From Chitinophagales bacterium (GTDB lineage: Bacteria > Bacteroidota > Bacteroidia > Chitinophagales > JADIYW01), in assembly GCA_017984135.1 (NCBI GenBank), contig JAGNZZ010000016.1, positions 1 to 52,640 of the forward strand: 52,640 nt of DNA, written 5' to 3'. Shown piece after piece: positions 35,384 to 45,012 of the stretch (its first letter is position 1; each line of letters begins with the position of its first letter). The position numbers and the translations under genes were made by a program. The notes beneath the pieces were generated by a model. That model was not told where the DNA came from. It saw nothing but the letters and a program-made list of their open reading frames with translations, and did not search any database.

Positions 35384-37102
35384 TTAGTGTGCATATTTCT
35401 TTTTTCGCCAAATAGAATAAATAATTCCAAAAATAGAAATTAAAAGCAATGGAAAACCGAACGTAATTAGTTGCCAAAACCCTTTGCTTTCTAGTACTTT
35501 GGCTTTGTCTAATAAACGCATTTTTATTTCGCGATTGCGCGCATCTATCAAATTATTATCATCGATTAAATATTCTACACTATTTAATAAAAAATCTTTA
35601 TTGGCAAATAGCTGACGTGTATATTTGTCGTAACCCAATGCCAATGGTACTTGTTGTGCATCTAAATCATTGGCCGCCACATCGCCGTCTGATACCACAA
35701 TCATTTTATTGCTTTTGCTTTTTGGCTGAAATTGAACTTGCTGTTCGGCTAATAATTTTTGATAATCTTCTGTAAATTGATTTTTATATAAGGATTGAAA
35801 GTTGCCTTCCAATAAAACCGACAACGGAATATCTTTTAAATTAAATAAATAAGGATTGGGTTTCTGTTTGGCACCTTCTAAAAATAGCTGAAATGGTGTT
35901 GGTTGCAATCTCGAATAGGTGGATGTGCTTAATAAAATTGTTTTACGCATATTTGGATTTGCCAATGTATCAATTGAACTTGCAAACTTGAAGGCAACGG
36001 GATCTAAATTTTTTACTATAGGATGATTTTTTTTATTAACCGCAATTGGATAAAAAACCCATGGAAATAATTTAGGCTGTGGATTGCCACCAACACTTTC
36101 AATAATTGGAATTTGATTGCAATACAAATCCATCGCCAAATTATGATTGATACGCACACCATACCTAAACAGTAAGTCATCCACGTTCAAATCGCGAGGA
36201 ATTGCCATAATACTAGGTGCTAATTTAAAACTATCTAAATCACATATAATATTATCCAACAACCACATCGTTTTTCCGCCTTGCATAATAAATTGATCAA
36301 TTAAAAATTTTTCATTTTCATTAAAGGCTGTTTGTGGCTTGGCAATAATTAAAATGTCAATATTGTTTTTTAATAATCTATCTTGCCTTAAATCTACTTT
36401 ATCCAATAAAAAATTTTGTTCATTTAAAGCTTTCAAAAACTCTTGCAATTGTTCTATGCCCAACTCACCATGTCCTTGTAAAAAGGCAATTTTTGCAGGA
36501 TGTTCTTTGGTTATTTTATAAATGCTGTTGATGAACTTATATTCTAAAAAATTCAAGGAATTATTGAGTGAACCTTGCGCTCCAACAGAAAATTGATTTT
36601 CTAAAATTTGCACCGGAATTTCTCGGCCATTCACTTTTAATATTGCTCCCGGAAATACTAATTTTTCTGTAAATCCATCGTTTGATTTTACTTCTAAATT
36701 GGTAGGTTTTAATCCCTTCTTTACTAATTCAAGTTGAAAATTTTCTCGTTGTTTTTGATCTTTAATGTCATTAATATCATAGAAATGAAAGGTGACTTTT
36801 CCTTTAGAATTGGTGCGAAATTCTTGTAATAATTCGCGTGTCTCATTTTGTAAAATGCGAATGCCGGCAGGCAAATCTTTTCCGGTTAAATATACTTCAA
36901 TGTCTATATTCTCTTCTAATCCGTTTAATACTTTTTTGGTGGCTGATGTTAAACTGTATCTTTTTTCTTCAGTTAAATCAAAACGGTGATAGAAAAAATT
37001 AGAAATTAAATTTATAAAAATTACAGCCAATAAACTTATGGCTAATGCTTTTAGTGATGCTATGAGATAATGCTTTTTCATGTTACCATTTTCTGCTTTC
37101 AA
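35384..37102 (-). CDS. gldG: Gliding-motility ABC transporter-associated protein GldG
   Basis: 572 residues: an N-terminal membrane helix (about 18-40), a large periplasmic part (LTEEKRYSLTSATKKVLNGL, then the 'DIEVYLTGKDLP' region typical of GldG/ABC-type uncharacterised family) and a C-terminal helix near 545-566. GldG works with GldF and GldA as one ABC transporter needed for gliding in Flavobacterium johnsoniae. The first 20 bp overlap the end of gldF, so the two are translationally coupled. Outside gliding species the same trio is a conserved transporter of unknown cargo. Confidence 0.9.
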   Translation of the reverse strand: MKAENGNMKKHYLIASLKALAISLLAVIFINLISNFFYHRFDLTEEKRYSLTSATKKVLNGLEENIDIEVYLTGKDLPAGIRILQNETRELLQEFRTNSKGKVTFHFYDINDIKDQKQRENFQLELVKKGLKPTNLEVKSNDGFTEKLVFPGAILKVNGREIPVQILENQFSVGAQGSLNNSLNFLEYKFINSIYKITKEHPAKIAFLQGHGELGIEQLQEFLKALNEQNFLLDKVDLRQDRLLKNNIDILIIAKPQTAFNENEKFLIDQFIMQGGKTMWLLDNIICDLDSFKLAPSIMAIPRDLNVDDLLFRYGVRINHNLAMDLYCNQIPIIESVGGNPQPKLFPWVFYPIAVNKKNHPIVKNLDPVAFKFASSIDTLANPNMRKTILLSTSTYSRLQPTPFQLFLEGAKQKPNPYLFNLKDIPLSVLLEGNFQSLYKNQFTEDYQKLLAEQQVQFQPKSKSNKMIVVSDGDVAANDLDAQQVPLALGYDKYTRQLFANKDFLLNSVEYLIDDNNLIDARNREIKMRLLDKAKVLESKGFWQLITFGFPLLLISIFGIIYSIWRKKKYAH

Positions 37103-37811
37103 TAGCAGTTCTTGTTCCGATTAAAAATAAAGCAATCACACTTATAAAATAAACAATATCTCGAGTATCAACCACGCCACGACTTATAGAATCATAATGC
37201 GCATTGAGTCCGATGGATTGAATAAAATAATCCAATTGCCCTTGAAATATTGGTAATAAACTCAATCTATAAAATGCATCGTACATTAAATAACACAAAA
37301 AAACACCTACTAAAAAGGCGACAATTTGATTGTTTGTGATGGCTGATGAGAATATGCCGATGGCAACAAAAACAGCTCCTAAAAAATACAAACCGATATA
37401 GCTGCCATACGTTGCACCACTATCAATCGGTGCATCTTCCAAACTTAATTTTCTAATTGCCAAAAAATAAATGAATGTAGGTAGAAAGGTAAATGTCCAT
37501 AATAACAATGCTGCAAAATATTTTCCCAATACAATTTGTAAGTCCGTAATTGGTTTCGTAGTTAAAAATTCTAAAGTGCCACGTTGCTTTTCGTCGGCAA
37601 ATGAACGCATGGTAATTGCTGGAATGAGAAAAATTAAAATCCAAGGGGCAAGTGTGAAAAAGGTATCTAAAGTAGCATAGTTGCTATCTAAAATATTGCC
37701 ATCAAAAATAAATAAGTTTAATGCCAATGCAATAAAAAAAACACCCATGCTTACATACGCAATCAGCGATGAAAAAAATAAGTGGATTTCTTTTTTTAAA
37801 ATAGCATTCAT
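37083..37811 (-). CDS. gldF: ABC transporter permease GldF
   Basis: 242 residues with six membrane helices of the ABC-2 type. The motif RSFADEKQRGTLEFLTTKPI is the conserved coupling region of this family. It sits 28 bp downstream of gldA and overlaps gldG by 20 bp. It is the inner-membrane channel of the GldA-GldF-GldG transporter. Confidence 0.92.
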   Translation of the reverse strand: MNAILKKEIHLFFSSLIAYVSMGVFFIALALNLFIFDGNILDSNYATLDTFFTLAPWILIFLIPAITMRSFADEKQRGTLEFLTTKPITDLQIVLGKYFAALLLWTFTFLPTFIYFLAIRKLSLEDAPIDSGATYGSYIGLYFLGAVFVAIGIFSSAITNNQIVAFLVGVFLCYLMYDAFYRLSLLPIFQGQLDYFIQSIGLNAHYDSISRGVVDTRDIVYFISVIALFLIGTRTAIESRKW

Positions 37812-37839
37812 TTATACATTTTTTTTGTTGGTTTCTTTT

Positions 37840-38760
37840 TTATGATGATTGTGTAAGTTGATGAAATACATCTTCTAAACTTTGTGTTTCTTCTTTTAAG
37901 GTTAAAAGAGAATTTTTTTTATGAACCGCAAATTCAAAAATTTCTTTACGCAATTGTTTACTGTTATTGCCTCGAAGCATGAAATTGTTATTGCTGATTT
38001 TCTCAATAGCATGCAATTGTTGAATAATTTTTAATTCTTCTTCCTCTATTTCATTTTCAAATTCTACTTCAATACACACTTCATTTTTCAGCCTGTTTTG
38101 TAAATTATCTGCCGTATCATTGGCTACGATTTTTCCTTTGTTTATAATCACCACTTTGTCGCATACTGCTTGTACTTCTTGCATGATGTGTGTCGAAAAT
38201 ATGATGGTTCGTTCTTTGCCTAAATTGCGAATCAACTGTCGAATGTCGGCTAATTGGTTCGGATCTAAACCAGAAGTAGGCTCATCTAAAATCAATACTT
38301 CAGGTTGGTGAATTAAAGCTTGCGCAATACCAACACGTTGTTTGTAGCCTTTTGAAAGTTGGCCAATTTTTTTGTGTTGTTCCACATTTAATCCTACTAA
38401 ATCTATCGTTTCTTTAATAATAGAGCCACTTTTTGATTTTAAATGAGGTTGACTTATTCGTAAGGCAAACTCTAAAAATTCCTTTACATACATATCGTAA
38501 TATAAAGGATTGTTTTCGGGCAAATAGCCAATTTTCTGTTTTACGGCTAATGGCTCTTTTAAAATATCAAAACCGCAAAGGTTTGCACTGCCCGAACTTG
38601 GTGGCAAATAGCATGTCAGCATTTTCATTGTGGTGGATTTTCCGGCACCATTTGGGCCTAAAAAGCCAAGTATTTCTCCTTTTTTTACTACAAATGAAAT
38701 ATCGTCAACTGCCTTTTGAGTGTTATAATATTTCGATAAATGTTGTACGGAAACTGACAT
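37840..38760 (-). CDS. gldA: ABC transporter ATPase GldA
   Basis: 306 residues. Walker A GPNGAGKST at 35-43, signature LSKGYKQRV, Walker B VLILDEPTSGLD and the H-loop STHIMQEV are all intact, and a C-terminal extension follows as in ABC-2 ATPases. It powers GldF-GldG. It is the first gene of the operon. A minus-strand TACTTTTG (38771-38778) lies 10 bp before the ATG and is the likely promoter -7 element. Confidence 0.93.
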   Translation of the reverse strand: MSVSVQHLSKYYNTQKAVDDISFVVKKGEILGFLGPNGAGKSTTMKMLTCYLPPSSGSANLCGFDILKEPLAVKQKIGYLPENNPLYYDMYVKEFLEFALRISQPHLKSKSGSIIKETIDLVGLNVEQHKKIGQLSKGYKQRVGIAQALIHQPEVLILDEPTSGLDPNQLADIRQLIRNLGKERTIIFSTHIMQEVQAVCDKVVIINKGKIVANDTADNLQNRLKNEVCIEVEFENEIEEEELKIIQQLHAIEKISNNNFMLRGNNSKQLRKEIFEFAVHKKNSLLTLKEETQSLEDVFHQLTQSS

Positions 38761-38770
38761 GATTATAGTA

Positions 38771-38778
38771 CAAAAGTA
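38771..38778 (-). promoter_or_regulatory. -7 promoter element of the gldA-gldF-gldG operon
   Basis: On the minus strand this reads TACTTTTG, a match to TAnnTTTG, 10 bp before the gldA ATG. No clear -33 TTTG at 19-21 bp was seen. A very short leader is predicted. Confidence 0.45.
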
Positions 38779-38857
38779 AACATTTTATGTACATTACTTT
38801 CTTAAAAATATTAAATATCATCGGTTTCAGAAAATCTGTTATCTTTACAAAGTAAAC

Positions 38858-39391
38858 ATGAGATTTAAGACAAATTATTTACTTGCTTTTTTATGTAGCT
38901 GTGCCGCAATAATTACATCGTGTAGCGTAGGTAATAAAATTATTCCTGATCCATTTGGTCGTATTCCAGTAGATACCACTGCAAGCTTGGGTAGTTTTAC
39001 GTTAATAGTTACTGGTGATACTGCGTTTAATACAAAAATTATTACTGATTCTACGTTCAATACGATTAAAGATGACAGTTTGATTATAGTTGGTGCCGAT
39101 AATTTAACAGCTACTAATGTGCTTTTATATTTTGGTACATTAAGCTCCGAACCTGGAACGTATTATGTAGAAACTACACCACCAGGAATTACATCTGCTT
39201 TGTTTTTGGCTCGTATAAAAATCAATGGTGTTTTCAGATCTTATCTTATGACGCATGGTACAATTGTGATCGAATCAAATGATATAAGTACTAATACTAT
39301 TCGAGGCCGATTTGATGTAAATAATGAATTTGCCGGTGCCGATAAAACATTATTTATGCGTGCCGATTTTATCCTAAATTATAAAGAATAA
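38858..39391 (+). CDS. Hypothetical lipoprotein, 177 aa
   Basis: The N-terminus MRFKTNYLLAFLCSCAAIITSC has a lipobox ITSC, so export and lipid anchoring are likely. The mature part is short, rich in Thr, Asp and Gly, and probably beta-stranded (SLGSFTLIVTGDTAFNTKII). I do not recognise the family. TATCTTTA at 38840-38847 is a near match to the -7 promoter element. The stop is one base from the stop of the convergent glycosyltransferase gene. Confidence 0.7.
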   Translation: MRFKTNYLLAFLCSCAAIITSCSVGNKIIPDPFGRIPVDTTASLGSFTLIVTGDTAFNTKIITDSTFNTIKDDSLIIVGADNLTATNVLLYFGTLSSEPGTYYVETTPPGITSALFLARIKINGVFRSYLMTHGTIVIESNDISTNTIRGRFDVNNEFAGADKTLFMRADFILNYKE

Positions 39392-39392
39392 A

Positions 39393-40577
39393 TTATTGCT
39401 CCACCGCAATTCTAATATTTTCTAATACAGCTTCCCAAGTGTAATGTTGACGGGCAAGTTCACGAGCATTTAGGCTCATTGTTTTCCATTTTTCATTATC
39501 AGAAAATAGACAAATAATCGCATCAGAAAATGCCTGTGCATCATCTTTACAAAAAAGGTGTTCGCCATCTTTTGCTTTTAATCCTTCCGTGCCAATGGAG
39601 GTCGTAACACAAGGAATACCACGATACAACGCATTGATTACTTTTACTTTTATGCCACTTCCAAAACGCAATGGCGTAATAAATACTTTGTTTTTCTGAA
39701 AATATGGTTCTAGATTTTCTATAAATCCTGTTAAAATAATTTTACTATCTTTTGCTGCCAAATTTTGCAATCGTGTATCCGGATGTTTGCCTACAATACT
39801 TAATTTAGTTTCCGGATGTTTATTTTTTACAAGTGGCCAAACTTCTTGGCAGAACCAAATTAAACCATCTATATTGGCTTCCCAACTGAGTGTGCCGATG
39901 TATAATAAATTATTTTCAGCATTATCGATTTGTAGATCAGGTTCATTTAGTAATGCATCATCACCTAAATGATAGGTTTCTAAAAACTTATTTCTGCTAG
40001 CACCAATTCGTACTAACTCATCCGTATCGTTGGGTGCTGCCAGAATAATATCGGAGCGATGGCAGATTGCTTGTTCATAATTTTTAATTCGATGTGCTTG
40101 ATTGAGCAACGCAAATTTTTTCAAAAGATTTTTTTCAATAGCAGCATAGCGTTGCCAAATCAAATATTCACAATTATGTTGGTGTAATATAATTTTCCCT
40201 TTATAGGTTTCCGGAATGTATTGGAACATCACATAATGATCGCAAAAAATGGTATCGTATTGAAGAATACAAGCATCAATTTTTGCTTTAAATGAAACCG
40301 ACTTGTTGCGATATAAATTAAGCGGAATACCTTGTAGATTTGATAGAATTAGGTTTTTAATATTTCGATTAATCTCTAATTCTTCTGTTATAAAGTTTTC
40401 AATCGAAACTATCTTTTGAAATTCTTGAACATACTTTTTGTCTTCATTTTTTAAAAAACAAGCTATTGCAACTTCATACTTAGATGTAAGAAAATGAATC
40501 ACTTTATTTGATTTAATAACGCCACCACTAACAGGTGGATAAGGCAAGGTTGGCGTTAAGAATAAAATTTTTTTCAT
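39393..40577 (-). CDS. Glycosyltransferase (GT4/GT1-type, GT-B fold)
   Basis: 394 residues. The N-terminal domain opens with KKILFLTPTLPYPPVSGGVI, including the Gly-rich loop. The donor domain has LLYIGTLSWEANIDGLIWFC, then LEPYFQKNKVFITPLRFGSG, which is the typical region of the PEP-CTERM/Stp1-like glycosyltransferase group that binds the sugar nucleotide. Substrates unknown. A putative porin gene lies 34 bp upstream on the same strand, so both may be on one transcript. Confidence 0.85.
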   Translation of the reverse strand: MKKILFLTPTLPYPPVSGGVIKSNKVIHFLTSKYEVAIACFLKNEDKKYVQEFQKIVSIENFITEELEINRNIKNLILSNLQGIPLNLYRNKSVSFKAKIDACILQYDTIFCDHYVMFQYIPETYKGKIILHQHNCEYLIWQRYAAIEKNLLKKFALLNQAHRIKNYEQAICHRSDIILAAPNDTDELVRIGASRNKFLETYHLGDDALLNEPDLQIDNAENNLLYIGTLSWEANIDGLIWFCQEVWPLVKNKHPETKLSIVGKHPDTRLQNLAAKDSKIILTGFIENLEPYFQKNKVFITPLRFGSGIKVKVINALYRGIPCVTTSIGTEGLKAKDGEHLFCKDDAQAFSDAIICLFSDNEKWKTMSLNARELARQHYTWEAVLENIRIAVEQ

Positions 40578-40610
40578 TTTCTAAGTTCAATTTTTTATAA
40601 AAAGAAACGA

Positions 40611-42485
40611 TTAATCATAAAATTGCCAAAGCACACCCACACGAAATGTTCTATCTAAATAACCATAATTAGGTGCTGTATAAATTCCTTTTTGCTTAAA
40701 CATTCCTTGGTTCACATGCTCCACCCGAAAGAAAATATTAGTAAACTTGACTTGTAATCTAAAAAATAAATCTAGGATGGGATAAAACTTTAATTTCTCC
40801 TTATTTTGATGGTAAAATTCAGCTAATGATGGATTGTAGGCATTGCCATTAAAGTTGGTATTGTACATTAAATCAAATCCGAGTTGCGCATTTAATTTTC
40901 CCGAAATCCAACCACCTTTGTAGTATAAAGTTTGTTTCATGGCAAATACTGGAAGTCGAATAATATTGGTGTTGGAAATCCATTGTACGTATAATTCTGT
41001 TCCAGAATAAATATGTTTGGTGTTAAAATCTTTACGAACTTTAGCCACCAAAATGTTGAGTGGTTTGCGGTATTGTTGAGGCAAAGAATTGGTATCGCTG
41101 TAAATGTAATTTTGTATAAAATAATTTTGAATGGTAACAAAAAACAATTGTTTTTTCCAAGTAAAATCTACTTGTGATTTAAGTTGAAATGTTTTTTTAA
41201 ATTGATTGAAATAGGCATAATGATTACCTAAATAAGATGTTTGTTTTCTGCTTGGCGCTGCTAATGATACGTTGCCTGAAATGCCCATAGAGATAGTTTT
41301 TTTGAAATTTAATTTTCCTAAAAAATCAACCTCAAAATCGCCTATATATTTTGGAGCAATATCAACAATTGCATTTAAGCTATATCCAAAAAAGGAAGAA
41401 TCAATTTGATTGTAAATTTTTGCTTTGAGTTTTAAATCGTTAAAATTTTCATTTGTATATCGTTGTTTGTATTTGACGAAATCATATTGTAAGCCAACGG
41501 CAAACAATAGCTTTTTAGGCAAGGAATCGTTTTGTATATTTTTGAAATAAATCGCATTTGAAATTTTCCAAGTTTTGGTTGCATCGTGTGTTGAATCGTT
41601 ATCAAAGATTAGGCTATTATAAAAAGCAGAATCTTTTTCATAGTCTTTGTAAATAAATTTCCAATGTGAAAACTCAAGATCGTGTGCAATGGCATATTTG
41701 GGTTGTTGTACAATATTTCTTTTCGTAGAATCATTAATCTGCACATTACTTTTTTTGCCTAAATTTATTTGTTGATGTACGTTGATATTTCTTTCGTTGT
41801 ATCTATTCATGGCATCCTCTAAATAAACTGGAATAAAGTTTTTATTTTTTTTGTAAAATGAATTAGTGAATGCATCATCTTGAGCCCAACCACCATTTTC
41901 TTCATTTTTTATTCCATTATAAATAAATGAAGTTTTTAATTCGTAGCGTTTGTTTTTGCTACTGAACGAACTTTGTACAGAAAATAAATTATGTATTGAT
42001 TTTTGATGTGTGCTTTTTCCTTTAAAACTATTGCGATGAAAATTAAAACCAACGTTTACATTAGGTTTAATGTTGATGGCGAATTCTGCACCGCCTACTA
42101 TTTCTTCCTTGCCGCCAAATACAAAATCTAATTGTGTATAAGGTGTTTTTGTGTTAAAATATTTTACTTTTTCAGGTTTTATAAAATATACATCAAACGT
42201 ATTAAATCCATGTTTAAATCCTATTGGATTTTGCTGTGTGAACATTAATGCATAGGATGCGGTTCCATAATTTCCTAGATTGAGATAAGGAACAAATTCT
42301 TTTTCTGTGGTATTGTAACGATGGAAATTTTCAATTAGAGAATCTGGTTTTTGTGGTTTTGGATTTTCTAGTGTTATAAATTTAGCATCAAAAAAAAGTT
42401 TTGGATTGGGTTGGGTAATGGAGATTTGTGCAAAAGTTATGCCTACAATATTTGCCAATAAAATGGAAATGATACTCTTTTTCAC
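40611..42485 (-). CDS. Putative porin, outer-membrane beta-barrel
   Basis: 624 residues with a signal peptide (MKKSIISILLANIVGITFA). The mature part begins with a soluble stretch (ISITQPNPKLFFDAKFITLE) and continues as many amphipathic strands, ending in FRVGVLWQFYD, an outer-membrane strand with a terminal aromatic. This matches the Bacteroidota 'putative porin' family. It is likely an outer-membrane channel; its solute is unknown. Confidence 0.85.
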   Translation of the reverse strand: MKKSIISILLANIVGITFAQISITQPNPKLFFDAKFITLENPKPQKPDSLIENFHRYNTTEKEFVPYLNLGNYGTASYALMFTQQNPIGFKHGFNTFDVYFIKPEKVKYFNTKTPYTQLDFVFGGKEEIVGGAEFAINIKPNVNVGFNFHRNSFKGKSTHQKSIHNLFSVQSSFSSKNKRYELKTSFIYNGIKNEENGGWAQDDAFTNSFYKKNKNFIPVYLEDAMNRYNERNINVHQQINLGKKSNVQINDSTKRNIVQQPKYAIAHDLEFSHWKFIYKDYEKDSAFYNSLIFDNDSTHDATKTWKISNAIYFKNIQNDSLPKKLLFAVGLQYDFVKYKQRYTNENFNDLKLKAKIYNQIDSSFFGYSLNAIVDIAPKYIGDFEVDFLGKLNFKKTISMGISGNVSLAAPSRKQTSYLGNHYAYFNQFKKTFQLKSQVDFTWKKQLFFVTIQNYFIQNYIYSDTNSLPQQYRKPLNILVAKVRKDFNTKHIYSGTELYVQWISNTNIIRLPVFAMKQTLYYKGGWISGKLNAQLGFDLMYNTNFNGNAYNPSLAEFYHQNKEKLKFYPILDLFFRLQVKFTNIFFRVEHVNQGMFKQKGIYTAPNYGYLDRTFRVGVLWQFYD

Positions 42486-42558
42486 CGTTCAAAAATACAT
42501 ATTTATTCAGGTAAATTAGTAAGTGAGCAGAATATTCTCTTTAAAAAAGGAGAAGTGT

Positions 42559-44880
42559 TTATTCTAAAATTTGTAGTTTAGCAAATCGGAGCATAATCTT
42601 TTTATTGCCCACACCTTCAAAAAAAATATTGGCAATTTTATTTTCGCCACTTCCTTCCACACTTATCACTTTTCCTTCATTAAATTTTTCGTGTAATACT
42701 TGCATGCCGGCTTCTAATGTTTGTAAGTCGGAAGAAATAGTTGAAGTGGTCCTTTTTGCGGTGTTTATTTTGGTTAAATGTTTTGGAATTTCAGATTTTG
42801 CAGGTTCAGGTTGGCTGTTGCGTTGGTATTGTTTGCTTAAATACCATTTGCTTTTACTGTCATCCTCAAAAATTGATTTTTGTGCTGTTGGTGCTGTTTT
42901 TTCTTTTTGTCCGAAAAAGGTAATGTGTTCTTCATTAATTTCTTCAATAAATCGACTTTGATCGCCATATTGTAATTGTCCAAATTTATATCGAGTTAAT
43001 GCATACGTCAAGGTTAAAAGTCGTTTTGCTCTAGTGATGGCAACATAAAAAAGTCGCCGTTCTTCTTCGAGTTCATCTCTCGTATTTAAAGACATGATGG
43101 ATGGAAATAAATTTTCTTCCAATCCAACTACAAACACACTAGTAAATTCCAGCCCTTTTGCTGCATGTATGGTCATTAGTTTTACTTTTTCGCGTGTATC
43201 ATCTTTTTTATCGTCTATATCTGTCAATAAAGAAATTTGTTGCAAGTAAGCTGCTAAGTCATTCTCCGGTTTTACTTCGTCTTCTTCATATTCTTGTTTT
43301 TCGGCAACGGAATATTCTTTAATACCATTTAGTAGTTCTTGTACGTTTTCATACCTCGAAATACCTTCCACTGTTTTATCTTTATACAATTCGTGAATGA
43401 TGCCGGTTTGTTTGCCAATATGTTCAGTTATTTCGTACGCATTTTTTGATTTTAGCAACACTCTGAAACTCTTAATCATCATGCTAAAATCGCGAATGGC
43501 TTGTTTGGAACGGCCTTGCATGTCAGGAATAATTTCAGGTTTTTCTACAACGTGCCATAATGGTAAATCGTGCTCGTTTGCAGCAACCAGTAGCCTGTCA
43601 ATACTCGTGTTGCCAATTCCTCGAACCGGATAATTTATAATTCGTTTTAAGGCTTCTTCATCATTTGGATTCACAACTACACGCAAGTACGCAATAAAAT
43701 CTTTAATTTCTTTTCGTTGGTAAAACGATAAACCACCATAAATTTTATATGGAATATTTAAGCGACGTAATGCTTCCTCAAAGGAACGAGATTGAGCATT
43801 GGTTCTGTATAAAATAGCGAATTCGGAATGGGTTAAATGCTGGCGCATTTTTTGGTCAAATATGGCATCGGCAACGATTCGGGCTTCGTCGGAATCGCTG
43901 GCAGTTTTAAAAACTTTTATTTTGTCGCCACCTTTATTGTCTGTCCAAATTTCTTTTGCTAATTGCGATTGATTTTGTTTAATGACTTGATTGGCAGCGC
44001 TTACTATATGTTCTGTCGAACGATAATTTTGTTCTAACCGAAAAACTTTTAAGTCGGGATAATCTCGTTCAAAATGCAAAATATTTTCGATAGTTGCTCC
44101 TCGAAAAGCATAAATACTTTGAGCATCATCGCCCACTACACAAATATTTTCTTCTCGAGCCGCTAATAGTTTTACAATTTGATATTGTGCATCATTGGTG
44201 TCTTGAAACTCATCAATCATAAAATATTGAAATCTACTTTGAAGTTTATGCAATACATCGGGAAACTTAGATAAAAGTTCATGCATTTTAAGCAATAAAT
44301 CATCAAAATCCATCGCACCGGCTTTGAAACATCTATCTTGATATTTTGCAAAAATTTCTTTTATTTTTGGTCGACCACTGCTTTCATCATCCGAAACAAA
44401 GTCAATATTCTCTGCGTATTTTTTGGCATCCATTAAAGCATTTTTTGCAGATGAAATTCTATAGAAAATATTGGATGCCTTATATAACTTATCGTTTAAA
44501 CCTTCTTCTTTAACAATTGATTTTATCAAACTTTTACAATCATCCGGATCGTAAATGGTAAAATTATTTGGATAACCCAATCGATGTGCTTCCGCTCTTA
44601 AAATACGTGCAAAAACAGAGTGAAAGGTACCCATGTAGAGGTTCCGTGCTTCATGACCCACAATATGCCCAATTCGTTCACGCATTTCTGTGGAGGCTTT
44701 ATTGGTAAACGTTAATGCCATTATTCTAAATGCATCTACTTGATTGTGAATCAAATAGGCAATTCGAAAGGTAAGTACACGTGTTTTGCCGGAACCTGGA
44801 CCGGCGATAATCATAACTGGACCATTCATGGTGGTTACAGCGTTTAATTGTACTTCATTCAGTTCGGATAATTCGTGCAT
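42559..44880 (-). CDS. pcrA: UvrD/PcrA-type DNA helicase
   Basis: 773 residues, usual length for UvrD/PcrA. Walker A AGPGSGKTR at 26-34; motif II FQDTN preceded by MIDE; QNYRS (motif IV region) and TIHAAKGLEF (motif V/VI). The C-terminal Tudor-like end (GMQVLHEKFNEGKVISVEGS) is present, which in PcrA binds RNA polymerase. It unwinds DNA 3'-5' in repair and in removing stalled polymerase. The start lies back to back with the Y-family polymerase region. A minus-strand TATCTTTG (44886-44893) sits 5 bp before the ATG. Confidence 0.95.
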   Translation of the reverse strand: MHELSELNEVQLNAVTTMNGPVMIIAGPGSGKTRVLTFRIAYLIHNQVDAFRIMALTFTNKASTEMRERIGHIVGHEARNLYMGTFHSVFARILRAEAHRLGYPNNFTIYDPDDCKSLIKSIVKEEGLNDKLYKASNIFYRISSAKNALMDAKKYAENIDFVSDDESSGRPKIKEIFAKYQDRCFKAGAMDFDDLLLKMHELLSKFPDVLHKLQSRFQYFMIDEFQDTNDAQYQIVKLLAAREENICVVGDDAQSIYAFRGATIENILHFERDYPDLKVFRLEQNYRSTEHIVSAANQVIKQNQSQLAKEIWTDNKGGDKIKVFKTASDSDEARIVADAIFDQKMRQHLTHSEFAILYRTNAQSRSFEEALRRLNIPYKIYGGLSFYQRKEIKDFIAYLRVVVNPNDEEALKRIINYPVRGIGNTSIDRLLVAANEHDLPLWHVVEKPEIIPDMQGRSKQAIRDFSMMIKSFRVLLKSKNAYEITEHIGKQTGIIHELYKDKTVEGISRYENVQELLNGIKEYSVAEKQEYEEDEVKPENDLAAYLQQISLLTDIDDKKDDTREKVKLMTIHAAKGLEFTSVFVVGLEENLFPSIMSLNTRDELEEERRLFYVAITRAKRLLTLTYALTRYKFGQLQYGDQSRFIEEINEEHITFFGQKEKTAPTAQKSIFEDDSKSKWYLSKQYQRNSQPEPAKSEIPKHLTKINTAKRTTSTISSDLQTLEAGMQVLHEKFNEGKVISVEGSGENKIANIFFEGVGNKKIMLRFAKLQILE

Positions 44881-44885
44881 AAAGG

Positions 44886-44893
44886 CAAAGATA
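44886..44893 (-). promoter_or_regulatory. Candidate -7 promoter element of pcrA
   Basis: On the minus strand TATCTTTG matches TAnnTTTG and ends 5 bp before the pcrA ATG, so the mRNA would have almost no leader. No -33 TTTG at the expected spacing. Confidence 0.4.
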
Positions 44894-45012
44894 AATTTTT
44901 TAGTAAGACTATTTTATTACGTTTAATGTGTGTGAATAAATTTATAGGCTCTACCATAAAATTTAATCTCATTTTTTTAAAGAATGCACTACATTTAATT
45001 TCATTTCTTCCA

